A model generated the notes under the pieces. That model was not told the DNA's origin, did no database searches, and worked only from the letters and a program-made list of their open reading frames with translations. A stretch of 57,565 bases of DNA from assembly GCA_964634755.1 (NCBI GenBank), contig CAZWJH010000005.1, positions 1 through 57,565 on the forward strand, in the 5' to 3' direction. Source of the stretch: JALXDT01 sp964634755. GTDB lineage: Bacteria > Acidobacteriota > Aminicenantia > JAMOAD01. Position 1 is the first letter of the stretch; each line of letters opens with the position of its first letter. Shown piece by piece: positions 14,666-24,422 of the stretch. The translations under genes and the position numbers were made by a program.

Positions 14666-16246
14666 ATGGAAAAATTCAAAAATCTGGGGCTATCACCAAA
14701 TACGATAGAATCTTTAAGAAGGAAAGGGTATGAGGAGCCCACTCCTATACAGGAGAAAATAATCCCTCTTTTGCTGAAACAGGAAAAGGATGTTATAGGA
14801 CAGGCACAGACAGGAACAGGGAAAACCGCTGCATTCGGGCTTCCGCTTATTGAAAAAATATCCTGTAAAAACAAAAATGTTCAGGCTTTAATTTTGACTC
14901 CAACAAGGGAGCTTGCGATTCAGGTTGCAGAGGAAATTAATTTTTTAAAGAATAGAAAAAGATTAAGCATTGCACCTATTTACGGGGGACAGTCAATTGA
15001 GCTTCAGCTTAGAAAGCTTAAGAAAGGCGTTCAAATAGTTGTTGGAACACCAGGAAGAATTATGGATCATCTTCAAAGGGGCACTTTAAGAATAGATAAT
15101 CTCTCTTACTTTATTTTGGATGAAGCCGATGAGATGCTTAATATGGGTTTTTTGGAGGATATAGAGGAGATTCTAAGTCATACGAATGATGATAAAAGAA
15201 TCTGGCTATTTTCCGCTACAATGCCGGATAAGATTTTAAATATTGTAAAAAAGTACATGAGGAATTATGAGTTTGTGAAAGTTTCAAAAGAGCATCTTGC
15301 AACTGATCTTACGGATCAAATCTATTTTGAAGTTAATGAATCAGATAAGTTTGAGGCTCTCTGCAGGATTATTGATGTTGAGCCTGAGTTTTACGGGCTC
15401 GTGTTTTGCAGAACCAAAGTTAAAGTAGAAGAAGTTGCCAACAGGTTAATTGACAGAGGTTATGAAGCTGAGGCTCTTCACGGAGATATCTCTCAGCATC
15501 ATAGAGAAAGAATTTTGAACAAATTTAAAAAGAATCGAATAAATATCTTAGTAGCTACGGATGTTGCCGCAAGGGGGCTTGATATTAGCAATCTTACTCA
15601 TGTTATCAATTATTCTTTACCTGAAGATCCTAACTTTTATGTTCACAGAATAGGGAGAACAGGAAGAGCCGGAAAAGAGGGGACCGCAATTACTTTTGTA
15701 ACGCCTTCTGAGTACAGAAGGCTTGTTTATATTAAAAAAGTTTCAAAATCAAAAATAAGGAAAGAAAAGCTTCCTGAAGTTTCGGAAATAATAAATGCAA
15801 AAATCGAAAGATTAAAATCAGAGCTTACTTCAATAATAGATGAAGGAGAGCATAAAAAATATTTGGAGATTGCTGAAACTCTTTTAAGCGAGGGCGAACC
15901 TAAAAATTTAATAGCTTCTCTTCTTAAGTATTCCTTTAACGGGGAATTTGATGAAAAAAGCTATGGAAAAATCGGCAAGGTTTCAATAAACAAACACGGC
16001 AAAACAAGGCTTTTTATTGCTAAAGGAAAATCTTCGGATTTTGATGAAAAAAAATTGGTTGAATTTATTATGAAAAAGACGGGGCTTGAAAGTTTAAATA
16101 TAAGAGACATAAAAGTTTTTGACAATTTTTCATTTTTAACAGTTCCATTTGAAGAGGCGGAGGTCATATTGAGATACTTTTCAAAACACAAAAGGGGGAG
16201 AAGACCTCTTGTTGATAAGGCAAAGGGGAGGAAAAGAAATAATTAA
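14666..16246 (+). CDS. DEAD-box ATP-dependent RNA helicase
   Basis: A 526-residue RNA helicase with all motifs: Q-motif region PTPIQEKIIP, motif I AQTGTGKT, Ia PTRELA, Ib TPGR, motif II DEAD, motif III SAT, and HRIGRTGRAG. The C-terminal ~75 residues (from about GKIGKVSINKHGKTRLFIAKG) match a DbpA-type RNA-binding domain, with a basic KRGRRPLVDKAKGRKRNN tail. This domain order is that of CsdA/DeaD helicases used in ribosome assembly and RNA turnover. ATG 14666 is preferred over ATG 14645, since AAAGGAAAG precedes the former while the latter has no ribosome site. Confidence 0.92.
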   Translation: MEKFKNLGLSPNTIESLRRKGYEEPTPIQEKIIPLLLKQEKDVIGQAQTGTGKTAAFGLPLIEKISCKNKNVQALILTPTRELAIQVAEEINFLKNRKRLSIAPIYGGQSIELQLRKLKKGVQIVVGTPGRIMDHLQRGTLRIDNLSYFILDEADEMLNMGFLEDIEEILSHTNDDKRIWLFSATMPDKILNIVKKYMRNYEFVKVSKEHLATDLTDQIYFEVNESDKFEALCRIIDVEPEFYGLVFCRTKVKVEEVANRLIDRGYEAEALHGDISQHHRERILNKFKKNRINILVATDVAARGLDISNLTHVINYSLPEDPNFYVHRIGRTGRAGKEGTAITFVTPSEYRRLVYIKKVSKSKIRKEKLPEVSEIINAKIERLKSELTSIIDEGEHKKYLEIAETLLSEGEPKNLIASLLKYSFNGEFDEKSYGKIGKVSINKHGKTRLFIAKGKSSDFDEKKLVEFIMKKTGLESLNIRDIKVFDNFSFLTVPFEEAEVILRYFSKHKRGRRPLVDKAKGRKRNN

Positions 16247-16247
16247 T

Positions 16248-16619
16248 TTATGATGCTATACCCTTTCCGAAAGGTAAAAGGGCAAGCTTTGCCATTTTAA
16301 AATGTTGTATTCCAAAGGGAATTCCTATAATTGTAATTGAAAAGAGCACTCCCCAGAAAAGATGGTGAAGTGCAAGCCATATTCCTCCCAACAGAATCCA
16401 TATAATATTCATAAGAAAAGATAAACAGCCTGAGCCTGAATCAATATTTATCACTTCCTTTCCGAATGGCCAGAGTGCAAGGTGGGCCATTTTAAGAATC
16501 TGTATTCCGAAAGGAATTCCTATGATTGTAAGACACATAAGAATCCCTGCTATAAGGTAATGCAAAAATAAAAAAACACCTCCGAATACAAACCAGATAA
16601 TATTCCCAAATGTTTTCAT
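16248..16619 (-). CDS. YccF-family inner-membrane protein
   Basis: A 123-residue membrane protein with two tandem units of the YccF domain. Each ends in a near-identical IIGIPFGIQ-x2-KMA-x-LAL-x-PFG signature (residues ~32-53 and ~95-118). Four membrane helices are expected. The family has no firmly known function. Converges with the helicase gene with one base between the two stops. Confidence 0.88.
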   Translation of the reverse strand: MKTFGNIIWFVFGGVFLFLHYLIAGILMCLTIIGIPFGIQILKMAHLALWPFGKEVINIDSGSGCLSFLMNIIWILLGGIWLALHHLFWGVLFSITIIGIPFGIQHFKMAKLALLPFGKGIAS

Positions 16620-16674
16620 CTTCTCTCCTTTGTTAATATATATGATAATAACGATTCTTATTCAAAAATGTTCT

Positions 16675-17571
16675 TTAAAGTTTTTTGAAAAAAGAAAGAA
16701 ATTCTTTTGGAATAGGAGTTTTTACACAGAAAAAGTGCTTTTTTACCGGGTGAAAGAATACTATTTTTCTTGAATGAAGAGCGAGCCTCGGAAAGTATTT
16801 TTTTGCGCTTCCGTAGAGAGGGTCCCCTATTATAGGTTTTCCCGATTCCGAAAAGTGAACCCTTATTTGATGGGTTCTTCCGGTTTTAGGAAATGCCTCA
16901 ACTAAAGCAAACCCCTTTTTCTGGATTCTTACTTTATAATAAGTAAGGGCATCTCTTGGCTTTTGTGTTTTTGATGATATCTTTTTTCTGTTTTTTATGC
17001 TTCTTCCTATGGGAAATTCTATTTTTCCGGCTCTTTTGTCAAAACTGCCCTTTACAATTAAAACATAGCTTTTCTCAATTATTCTTTCTGCAAACTGTTT
17101 TTGAAGCTCAAGGTAGACTTTATTTGTTTTTGCAATAAGTATAAGCCCTGAAGTATCCTTATCAAGCCTGTGTACAATTCCCGGTCTTTTTTCACTTCCT
17201 ACCTCGGAAATTTCTGGTCTTAAAGAAAGAAGTGCATTTACGAGGGTGTTTTCATAATTTCCCGCTCCCGGATGCACAACCACACCACTTTTTTTGTTCA
17301 CTATCATTATATGCTCATCTTCGTAAACTATTTTCAGTGGGATATCCTGAGGTATTATCTCTGTTTCAGGTTTATCCTCTATTATTATCTCTATTTTGTC
17401 CCCCTCTTTTACTTTATAGCTTGGCTTTTTTATTCTTTCCCCATTTACTTTAAGATTTCCGCTTAATATATTTTTTTTTATCTCTGACCTACTTATTCCA
17501 TCAAGCGAAGAGCTTAGAACACTATCAACTCTTTTTTCTTTTCCGTTAACCAATATCTTCTTTTTCAGCAT
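16675..17571 (-). CDS. RluA/RluD-family pseudouridine synthase
   Basis: A 298-residue enzyme that isomerises uridines in large-subunit rRNA. The N-terminal ~60 residues form an S4 RNA-binding domain (SRSEIKKNILSGNLKVNGERIKKPSYKVKEGD). The catalytic domain contains the invariant HRLDKDTSGL with the active-site aspartate, then GRTHQIRVH near the C-terminus. Length and architecture match RluD. The start is uncertain: ATG 17571 is used, with a TTG at 17589 in frame; neither has a clear ribosome site. Divergent from the neighbouring methyltransferase gene. Confidence 0.9.
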   Translation of the reverse strand: MLKKKILVNGKEKRVDSVLSSSLDGISRSEIKKNILSGNLKVNGERIKKPSYKVKEGDKIEIIIEDKPETEIIPQDIPLKIVYEDEHIMIVNKKSGVVVHPGAGNYENTLVNALLSLRPEISEVGSEKRPGIVHRLDKDTSGLILIAKTNKVYLELQKQFAERIIEKSYVLIVKGSFDKRAGKIEFPIGRSIKNRKKISSKTQKPRDALTYYKVRIQKKGFALVEAFPKTGRTHQIRVHFSESGKPIIGDPLYGSAKKYFPRLALHSRKIVFFHPVKKHFFCVKTPIPKEFLSFFKKL

Positions 17572-17648
17572 AAAAGATTTTATTATCAAATAAGGTTATT
17601 TTCAAGGTGGTGAATATATATTATAATTTCCTGTTAAAAAGTGTTACG

Positions 17649-18113
17649 ATGAAAGACAGAAGAGATCTTATCCATAAGTTGTTTCATCTTTTATTTTTTA
17701 TGTTGTACATTCTTTTAATATATTTCTCATTACGCTCTTTTTTATTTTGTAATCATTCTTGGTATTCATGGATTGGTCTGGGGCTTGCTGTTTTCGGCCT
17801 TCTTTTTATCATATACTCATCTTATTTAAGAAAAAAGAGTAGTAATAATGGTAATTTTTCAAAAGAGGGAATTTATTCTTTGATCCGCCATCCTGAATTT
17901 TTAGGGCATATTATATTTATATGGGGATTGTTGGTTTTGGGTTATTCTTTTATTGCTCTTTTTTTAGCGATAATTTTAACTGTATTTATGATTGTGGCAA
18001 TTTTTGAGGAGGATAGAAAGAATATAAAAAAATTCGGAGAATCTTATAAAGAATATGTAGAGCAAATTCCAAGAGTGAATATAATAATATCTGTGTTTAA
18101 AAGGTTGAAATAG
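17649..18113 (+). CDS. isoprenylcysteine methyltransferase (ICMT)-like membrane protein
   Basis: A 154-residue membrane protein with about four helices. The C-terminal half carries the ICMT/PEMT-type signature: EGIYSLIRHPEFLGHI, then a helix, then FEEDRKNIKKFGESYKEYVEQIPR. The RHP-x-(Y/F)-x-G and the E-E/D followed by F-G-x-x-Y-x-x-Y elements bind S-adenosylmethionine and the methyl acceptor in this family. In bacteria the substrate is usually unknown. The frame continues upstream to a GTG at 17607; ATG 17649 is a tentative start because no good ribosome site decides it. Confidence 0.7.
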   Translation: MKDRRDLIHKLFHLLFFMLYILLIYFSLRSFLFCNHSWYSWIGLGLAVFGLLFIIYSSYLRKKSSNNGNFSKEGIYSLIRHPEFLGHIIFIWGLLVLGYSFIALFLAIILTVFMIVAIFEEDRKNIKKFGESYKEYVEQIPRVNIIISVFKRLK

Positions 18114-18145
18114 GTTTATAGGTGTCGGTTTTATATAACTCCTTC

Positions 18146-18174
18146 TTGACAACTTAAAATAATTTGATTAAGAT
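18146..18174 (+). promoter_or_regulatory. promoter of tRNA-Leu
   Basis: TTGACA (18146-18151) and TAAGAT (18169-18174) are 17 bases apart and the -10 box ends 11 bases before the tRNA. Strong match; it may also feed sucCD. Confidence 0.75.
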
Positions 18175-18185
18175 ATTGTGTTTTT

Positions 18186-18269
18186 GCCGAAGTGGTGGAA
18201 TTGGGAGACGCGTCGGACTCAAAATCCGATGGGGTTCGCCCCGTGTGGGTTCGAGTCCCACCTTCGGCA
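18186..18269 (+). tRNA. tRNA-Leu (anticodon CAA)
   Basis: 84 bases with a complete class II fold. Acceptor stem GCCGAAG pairs with CTTCGGC, discriminator A. Anticodon arm TCGGA-CTCAAAA-TCCGA gives CAA for UUG codons. The long variable arm (TGGGGTTCGCCCCG) and the T arm GTGGG-TTCGAGT-CCCAC are typical of leucine tRNA. The 3' CCA is not encoded. Confidence 0.97.
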
Positions 18270-18299
18270 ATTTTTTTATATAAACTATAAGGAGCAATA

Positions 18300-19466
18300 A
18301 TGAAAGTCCACGAATATCAAGCAAAAGGATTTTTAAGAAGGTATGGTATACCTACTCCCAATGGTAAAGTTACTGACAAAATTGATGGTGTTAAGACTTT
18401 TGCCAAGGAGCTGGGTGGAAAAGTTGTTGTAAAAGCACAGGTTCTTGCAGGTGGAAGAGGGAAAGCCGGCGGAGTGAAACTTGCAAAATCTACTGACGAA
18501 GCTGTTGAAGTTGCAAAGAATATTTTGGGTAAAAAACTTTATACCCATCAGACAGGGCCCGAAGGTGTGGAGGTTAAAAAAATCTTAATAGAGGAAGCTG
18601 CAAATATTGAGAAAGAGTTTTATGTTGGGATAGTTCTTGACAGAGCAGCTGAAAAGTACATCTTTATGGTTTCTCCCTTTGGCGGAATGGAAATTGAAGA
18701 AGTCGCCAAAGAACATCCGGATGCACTCTTTAAAGTATATGTGGATTATCTGGAACTTTTTCCTTTTCAGGCGAGACAGCTTGCCTTTAATCTTGGTTTG
18801 AGCGGAGATGCTTTTAAGCAGGCTGTGAAACTTTTTCTCAATCTTTTTAAGCTTCACGTGGAGCTTGATGCATCTTTAACAGAGATAAATCCTTTAATTT
18901 TAACAAAAGAAGGGAATATTATAGCATTAGATGCTAAAATTAATTTTGATGATAATGCACTTTACAGGCACAAGGATGTTGCCGAACTTAAGGATGATTC
19001 AGAAGAGGATAAACTTGAAATTGAAGCGCGTAAGTATAATTTGAACTATATAAAACTTGACGGAAGTGTTGGATGTATGGTTAACGGAGCTGGACTTGCA
19101 ATGGCTACAATGGATATCATTAAATATTATGGCGGAATGCCTGCAAACTTTCTTGATGTCGGAGGAGGTGCCTCTGTTGAGACAGTAAGAAATGCATTTA
19201 AGATTCTCCTTGCTGATAAAAATGTAAAAGTTGTTTTGATAAATATTTTTGGTGGAATAGTTAGATGTGATAGAATAGCTGAAGGTGTTGTAAAGGCTGC
19301 ATCAGAAGTTGGGGTTGACAGACCTGTTGTTATCAGGCTTGTAGGAACAAATCAGGAAGAGGGCAGGGAAATCCTTAAAAATGCACCTTTTAAATTTTAC
19401 ACTTTTGAAACAATAAGTGAAGCTGCCGAAAAGGCAGTTGAGCTTTCAGAAGGAGGAAACCAATGA
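18300..19466 (+). CDS. sucC: succinyl-CoA synthetase beta subunit
   Basis: A 388-residue ATP-grasp subunit that, with SucD, interconverts succinyl-CoA and succinate with formation of a nucleoside triphosphate. It starts MKVHEYQAKGFLRRYGIP and has the nucleotide-binding KAQVLAGGRGKAGGVKLA and the EINPLIL metal site. The C-terminal CoA-ligase-type domain contains NIFGGIVRCDRIAEG. Usual length. A ribosome site AAGGAGC precedes the ATG, 30 bases after tRNA-Leu. The stop overlaps the sucD start (ATGA). Confidence 0.96.
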   Translation: MKVHEYQAKGFLRRYGIPTPNGKVTDKIDGVKTFAKELGGKVVVKAQVLAGGRGKAGGVKLAKSTDEAVEVAKNILGKKLYTHQTGPEGVEVKKILIEEAANIEKEFYVGIVLDRAAEKYIFMVSPFGGMEIEEVAKEHPDALFKVYVDYLELFPFQARQLAFNLGLSGDAFKQAVKLFLNLFKLHVELDASLTEINPLILTKEGNIIALDAKINFDDNALYRHKDVAELKDDSEEDKLEIEARKYNLNYIKLDGSVGCMVNGAGLAMATMDIIKYYGGMPANFLDVGGGASVETVRNAFKILLADKNVKVVLINIFGGIVRCDRIAEGVVKAASEVGVDRPVVIRLVGTNQEEGREILKNAPFKFYTFETISEAAEKAVELSEGGNQ

Positions 19467-20335
19467 GTATTTTACTTGATAAAGATACAAGAGTTGTGGT
19501 TCAAGGATTTACAGGTAAAGAGGGAAGCTTTCACGCAGAGCAAATGATGGAATACGGCACAAATGTTGTTGCAGGGGTAACTCCCGGAAAAGGTGGTCAG
19601 ACTCATCTTGAAAAACCTGTTTACAATACTGTTCATGAGGCAGTGGAAAAAGAGGGCGCAAATGCCTCAATTATTTTTGTCCCGGCTCCCTTTGCTGCTG
19701 ATGCTGTTATAGAAGCTGCTGATGCTGGAGTAAAGCTTATTGTTTGCATAACCGAAGGAATCCCCACAAATGATATGATAAAAGCAAAAAGATATGTGGT
19801 AAGCAGAGGGGCTGTTATGATAGGTCCAAATTGTCCTGGTTTGATATCTCCGGGTAAAGCCAAAATGGGAATAATGCCTGCCAGAATTTTTAAAGAGGGA
19901 AGTATAGGAGTTATCTCACGATCAGGAACTCTTACCTATGAAGCTGTCAACCAGCTTACCGAATTAGGTTTGGGGCAAAGTACAGCGGTTGGAATCGGAG
20001 GAGACCCCATAATTGGTTCTACTTTTATGGATATCCTTAAAATGTTTAACGAAGATGATGAAACAGAGGCTGTTGTTATGATAGGTGAAATAGGAGGAAC
20101 AGCTGAGGAAACTGCAGCAGAGTATATTAAAAATTATTTTAAAAAACCCGTTGTTTCATTTATTGCTGGAAGGACTGCACCTCCGGGGAAAAGAATGGGG
20201 CATGCAGGAGCTATAATAATGGGAGGAAAAGGAACTGCTGAAGGAAAAATTAAAGCTCTTGAAGAAGCAGGTGTAAAAGTAGCTGAAAGCCCTGCAGTTA
20301 TTGGAAAAACTCTTAAGGAAGTTGTTGGTAAATAG
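19463..20335 (+). CDS. sucD: succinyl-CoA synthetase alpha subunit
   Basis: A 290-residue CoA-binding and phospho-histidine subunit. VVQGFTGKEGSFHAEQMMEYG near the N-terminus forms the CoA-binding Rossmann fold; PNCPGLISPG and the active-site histidine motif GHAGAIIMGGKGTAEGK are present. Translationally coupled to sucC by a four-base overlap, and its own TAG overlaps the GTG start of the prenyl synthase gene. In a fermentative bacterium this enzyme could run for ATP formation from succinyl-CoA or in a partial TCA cycle. Confidence 0.96.
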   Translation: MSILLDKDTRVVVQGFTGKEGSFHAEQMMEYGTNVVAGVTPGKGGQTHLEKPVYNTVHEAVEKEGANASIIFVPAPFAADAVIEAADAGVKLIVCITEGIPTNDMIKAKRYVVSRGAVMIGPNCPGLISPGKAKMGIMPARIFKEGSIGVISRSGTLTYEAVNQLTELGLGQSTAVGIGGDPIIGSTFMDILKMFNEDDETEAVVMIGEIGGTAEETAAEYIKNYFKKPVVSFIAGRTAPPGKRMGHAGAIIMGGKGTAEGKIKALEEAGVKVAESPAVIGKTLKEVVGK

Positions 20336-21300
20336 TGAATCAATTAGAGAAAATAGTAGCTCCTGTAAAAAGTGAGCTAAAAACTCTTGAGAAAAGAATT
20401 AATTCTATTTTAAGGGAAAATGTCTTTAATGAAAAATTTACAGGTACTTTTTTAAATAAAGGTAAAAAATTAAGGCCTATTTTTTTGTTTTTATTAGCAA
20501 GGGCTCTTGGGTATAGAGAGAACGACATAGTTGATTATGGTATTATTGTAGAACTTTTGCACAATGCGAGTCTTGTTCACGATGATATTATAGATCATTC
20601 TTTGAAGAGAAGAGGAGAATCCACTTTCAATGCACTTTATGGGAACAATATAGCAGTACTTTTGGGTGATCTTTTGTTCCTTTTCTCAAATAAACTTGCT
20701 GTGGAAAAGAGGAAATTTGAAATTTTAGATATTCTTGTTGAAAAAAATGAAAATTTGTTAATAGGAGAGATAGAAGAAGGGCTGAATGCAGGGAATGTAT
20801 CTCTTACTGAAGATGAATATATGAAGATTATAAAGAACAAAACAGCTTCCCTTTTTGAACTTGTTGGGGAAATAGCATGTTTACTTACAAATAAAAAAGA
20901 GAATGATTGTGAAGCAATAAAGGGTATGAGTTCTCTTATTGGTCTTAGCTTTCAGATTATTGATGATATCCTTGATTATACCTCTGAAGTAAAAAAAGTA
21001 GGAAAACCTGTGATGAATGATTTAAGAGAAAAAACATTAACGCTTCCGATAATTTATGCAATGAAGAAAAGCTATGATTTAAAAGAAAAAGTGGAAAAGT
21101 TTTTTTCAGATGTTAGTAATGATACCCTTTTGTATGAGATAAGGGATGGAGTAGTAGAACTTGGGGGGTTGAAATATGCTAAGGAAAAAGCTCTTGAGAT
21201 GATGAAACAGACGAGAGGCCGCATAGACAAAATTCCTCCTTCTGTTTATAAAGATAGCCTTTTAGCTTTGGTTGATTTTATAGTAAAGAGAAGTTTTTAG
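20335..21300 (+). CDS. trans-polyprenyl diphosphate synthase
   Basis: A 321-residue all-helical synthase making long prenyl diphosphates from IPP. The two aspartate-rich Mg sites are HDDIID (D83-D87) and IDDILD (D210-D214), and GKKLRP binds IPP. The residues just before the first site (LLHNASLVHDD) have no bulky block, suggesting a long chain such as hepta- or octaprenyl for quinones, as in IspB/HepT. The GTG start overlaps the sucD stop. Exact chain length is not known. Confidence 0.9.
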   Translation: MNQLEKIVAPVKSELKTLEKRINSILRENVFNEKFTGTFLNKGKKLRPIFLFLLARALGYRENDIVDYGIIVELLHNASLVHDDIIDHSLKRRGESTFNALYGNNIAVLLGDLLFLFSNKLAVEKRKFEILDILVEKNENLLIGEIEEGLNAGNVSLTEDEYMKIIKNKTASLFELVGEIACLLTNKKENDCEAIKGMSSLIGLSFQIIDDILDYTSEVKKVGKPVMNDLREKTLTLPIIYAMKKSYDLKEKVEKFFSDVSNDTLLYEIRDGVVELGGLKYAKEKALEMMKQTRGRIDKIPPSVYKDSLLALVDFIVKRSF

Positions 21301-21304
21301 TTAT

Positions 21305-22075
21305 ATGTTAGAGACAGCCTCCCTTGCAAGTGGTTCAAGTGGGAATTCCTATTTTGTAAAGAATGAGGAAGGTGTCTTTATTTTTGATTTAGGCATAAAT
21401 GTAAAAAGATTAAAGGAGAATCTTGAAGAGTTTGGGATAAGTATTTCGGATGTTAAAGCCATTTTTATAAGCCATGAGCATAGTGATCACATAAGTGGAT
21501 TAAAAACATTTGTAAAATATTATCCTGATATTCCTATTTTCATTTCTTTAAAAACGTACAGAGTAATAAAAGATTCAATGCCTGCGGAATCTTTTGTTTT
21601 TTTTGATTCTAATAGCACATTGAAATTTAAATGTTTTGAAGTGGAGCTTCCTTTAAAACTCCATGATGCTGTTGAGCCTGTGTTTTTTAAAGTGAAAACC
21701 GATGATGGAATAGTAAGTATAATAACTGATTTTGGCTTTCCAAATAAAGAAATAATAAAAGCTATTTCAGAAAGTAAGGTTCTATTTTTGGAGTCAAACT
21801 ATGATGAGAGAATGCTTGAAGAGGGGCGATATCCAGAGAGTCTGAAACAGAGAATAAGAAGTCATACTGGACATTTTTCTAATTGTGATTCAGGAAGGCT
21901 TTTAAATCTTCATGTTAGTGAAAAATTAAATTATCTTATTCTTTCACATATTTCCGAAAACTCAAATACCTATGAACTTGCTTTTAAAACAGTGAGCAAA
22001 ATCATTGGGAAAAGAGGTTTTAAAATAATAACAGCCACTCAAAAGAAGCCTGCTTCTTTAATTAAAATATCATGA
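21305..22075 (+). CDS. MBL-fold hydrolase, YycJ/WalJ-like
   Basis: A 256-residue metallo-beta-lactamase-fold protein. It starts with the YycJ-type SLASGSSGNSYFV and carries the di-metal motif HEHSDH (about residues 58-63), a later DFG-type aspartate and a C-terminal LSHISENSN. YycJ proteins are exonuclease-like and tied to cell-wall or DNA repair control in Firmicutes. Starts 4 bases after the prenyl synthase stop; last gene of the sucCD transcript. Converges with the protease gene, leaving three bases between stops. Confidence 0.85.
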   Translation: MLETASLASGSSGNSYFVKNEEGVFIFDLGINVKRLKENLEEFGISISDVKAIFISHEHSDHISGLKTFVKYYPDIPIFISLKTYRVIKDSMPAESFVFFDSNSTLKFKCFEVELPLKLHDAVEPVFFKVKTDDGIVSIITDFGFPNKEIIKAISESKVLFLESNYDERMLEEGRYPESLKQRIRSHTGHFSNCDSGRLLNLHVSEKLNYLILSHISENSNTYELAFKTVSKIIGKRGFKIITATQKKPASLIKIS

Positions 22076-22078
22076 GTA

Positions 22079-24412
22079 TTATTTTTCATCTTTACCGTCT
22101 ACGTTTTTTGTGAAAAATTCTAATTTTTCTCTAACTTTTTCAAAAATTTCTTCAGGGGTTTTATCAAGGAAGAAAGATAGTGCTTCCTCTATATTTTCAA
22201 TAGCTATAATCTCAAAATCACCTTTTTCTACAGCTTTTATAACCTCGTCTTTTAGATTTAATTCATTTACATTACTCCTGGGGATTAAAACCCCGTTTTT
22301 CTCCTTAAAACCTCTTGTTTTGCATATTTCAAAAAAGCCTTCAATTTTTTGATTAACTCCTCCTATTGGCTGGATTTTCCCTTTCTGATTTATTGAACCT
22401 GTTATTGCATAATTTTGTTTTATTGGAATTTCCGAAAGTGCTGATAGTAAGGCAATAAGCTCTGCTGCTGAGGCAGAGTCTCCATCTATTTCAGAATAAG
22501 TTTGTTCAAAAACTATTTTAGCAGTAAAATTTAAAGGTGTTTCTTTCCCGATTTTTTCACACATATATCCTGAAAGAATTAATACTCCCTTTGTATGAAT
22601 TGCTCCGGAAAGTTCTGCCTCTCTTTCTATATTTACAATTCCATCCTTTCCCATTCCAACACTTGCACTTATTCTTACGGGCATTCCAAATTCAATATCA
22701 CCCGGGTTTATTACAGTAAGGCCATTAATAATTCCTATTTCTTTTCCTGATGTTGAGATGAAGAATTTATCTTTTTTTATCATCTCAAGTTGTTTTTTCT
22801 TGACAAGGGAAACACGCTCTTCCATCTTTTCTATTGCTTTTTTTATATCCTCTCTTTCTATTCTGTTTTTCCCTTTTATTTTTGAATAATAATCGGATTC
22901 TTTCAGAATAGATGAAATTAATCCGAAGTTAGTTGTGATTTTTTCCTTTTCACCCGCAACTCTTGAAGCATGTTCAAGAAGTGCTATTATCCCATCTTTT
23001 TTGACTTCATTTAGTTTATCCTTTTTTACTATCATAGAAACAAAACTTGCAAAATCATTAACATTTTTTTTATTTAATTCCATTGTTAAATCAAATTCAG
23101 CTTTGATTTTAAAAATCTCTAAAAATTCTTTATCTAAAAATAGAAGCTCATAATAAGTAATTGGATCGCCAATCAATATTACTTTTAAAGACAATGGCAC
23201 AGGCTCAGGTCTTAAGCTTTTTATTGCCGTAAAACTTACGGTGTTTTCCAGGTCTTCTATCTGAAGAAAATTGGTTTGAAGTGCTCTTTTTAATGCTTTG
23301 TAAGAAAAGGGGTGAGATAAAAGTTCCTCTGCGTCTATTATTATATATCCTCCATTGGCTTTTAAGAGAGAGCCAGCCATTATTAAGGAGAAGTCTGTAA
23401 TAAGGTTCCCCATTATTGATTCTCTCTCTATTCTCCCGATGAGGTTTTTGTAAATGGGGTTATCTTCTATTATAACCGGCGAGCCTATTGTTAATGAATT
23501 GTCTACTACTATATTAAGAAAAAATCTTTGTGTGAAGTTTTCCTTTATTTCAGGATTTTCTTTTTGGAATTTGGGGCTGAAGATAGTGTAGTTTTCCACA
23601 ATACTTTCTTTCATTTTATCTAGTAAAGCGGGGAGTTTTTTATATCGCTTAAATCCTCTGTCAATATCTTCAAAAAGATGGTTCACAAAATTTTTTACAG
23701 CTTTTTCCATAAGTTCGTTCTCTTTTTCCGATTGTTCAAAGTCTATTTTCCCGAGATTTCGTAGTATGTTTTCTATTTCATCATTTGCTCTCTCTCTTTT
23801 TTTAAGAATTTGCTCTCTTTCTTTTTCAGAAAGAGAGTTAAACTCTTTCTCATCAAGGTCTTTTCCATTTTTTACAGGTACCGGAAATATTCCTTTTCCC
23901 GTTTTTTCGACCCTAAAACCCAATTTTGCTATCCTATCCTCTCCTTCCCTGATGATTGCTTCTTTTTGTTCCATTGCTTCTCTTCTGATTATATTCACTT
24001 TTTCCAAAAAAGAGTCTCTTTCAAAGAGGGTGAAAAGCTCTTTATCAATTCTCTTTATAATTCTTTTCATCATTCTATTGAATTTTTTGGCTTTACCTGC
24101 AGGAAGCATTATTGCTATGGGGGTGTAAGAATCCGTAAAATTATTTGCAAAGCATATATCCTCAGGTCTTTCTCCCTCTTTTGCCAATTTTTCAACATAG
24201 CTTTTTACAGCTGATGTTCTGCCTGTTCCTGATTTTCCAACTACAAAAATATTAAATCCTTTTGCTTTTATTCCCAACCCTGTTTCAAGAGCTTTTAATG
24301 CCTCTTTTTGTCCTATAATTCCTTTGATTTCTGTAACTTCTGTTGTATCATTGAACTCCAAAAACTCTTCGGGGATTTTCACTAATAATTCATCTGCTTT
24401 GATTTTCTCCAT
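22079..24412 (-). CDS. Lon-like ATP-dependent protease (AAA + Lon catalytic domain)
   Basis: A 777-residue protein of the LonB/LonC-like group. Walker A is GKSGTGRT (residues 59-66), with an AAA module interrupted by a long helical insert (~residues 130-330). The C-terminal Lon domain has the catalytic serine S646 in DGDSASAAE and lysine K689 in GGVNQKIEGF; the 43-residue spacing is exactly that of Lon. There is no LonA N-terminal substrate domain. ATG 24412 is chosen because AAGGAGAT stands before it; the open frame runs 15 codons further up into the end of thiD. Last gene of the PilZ-gltX-thiD string. Confidence 0.9.
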   Translation of the reverse strand: MEKIKADELLVKIPEEFLEFNDTTEVTEIKGIIGQKEALKALETGLGIKAKGFNIFVVGKSGTGRTSAVKSYVEKLAKEGERPEDICFANNFTDSYTPIAIMLPAGKAKKFNRMMKRIIKRIDKELFTLFERDSFLEKVNIIRREAMEQKEAIIREGEDRIAKLGFRVEKTGKGIFPVPVKNGKDLDEKEFNSLSEKEREQILKKRERANDEIENILRNLGKIDFEQSEKENELMEKAVKNFVNHLFEDIDRGFKRYKKLPALLDKMKESIVENYTIFSPKFQKENPEIKENFTQRFFLNIVVDNSLTIGSPVIIEDNPIYKNLIGRIERESIMGNLITDFSLIMAGSLLKANGGYIIIDAEELLSHPFSYKALKRALQTNFLQIEDLENTVSFTAIKSLRPEPVPLSLKVILIGDPITYYELLFLDKEFLEIFKIKAEFDLTMELNKKNVNDFASFVSMIVKKDKLNEVKKDGIIALLEHASRVAGEKEKITTNFGLISSILKESDYYSKIKGKNRIEREDIKKAIEKMEERVSLVKKKQLEMIKKDKFFISTSGKEIGIINGLTVINPGDIEFGMPVRISASVGMGKDGIVNIEREAELSGAIHTKGVLILSGYMCEKIGKETPLNFTAKIVFEQTYSEIDGDSASAAELIALLSALSEIPIKQNYAITGSINQKGKIQPIGGVNQKIEGFFEICKTRGFKEKNGVLIPRSNVNELNLKDEVIKAVEKGDFEIIAIENIEEALSFFLDKTPEEIFEKVREKLEFFTKNVDGKDEK

Positions 24413-24422
24413 TTGTATCTCC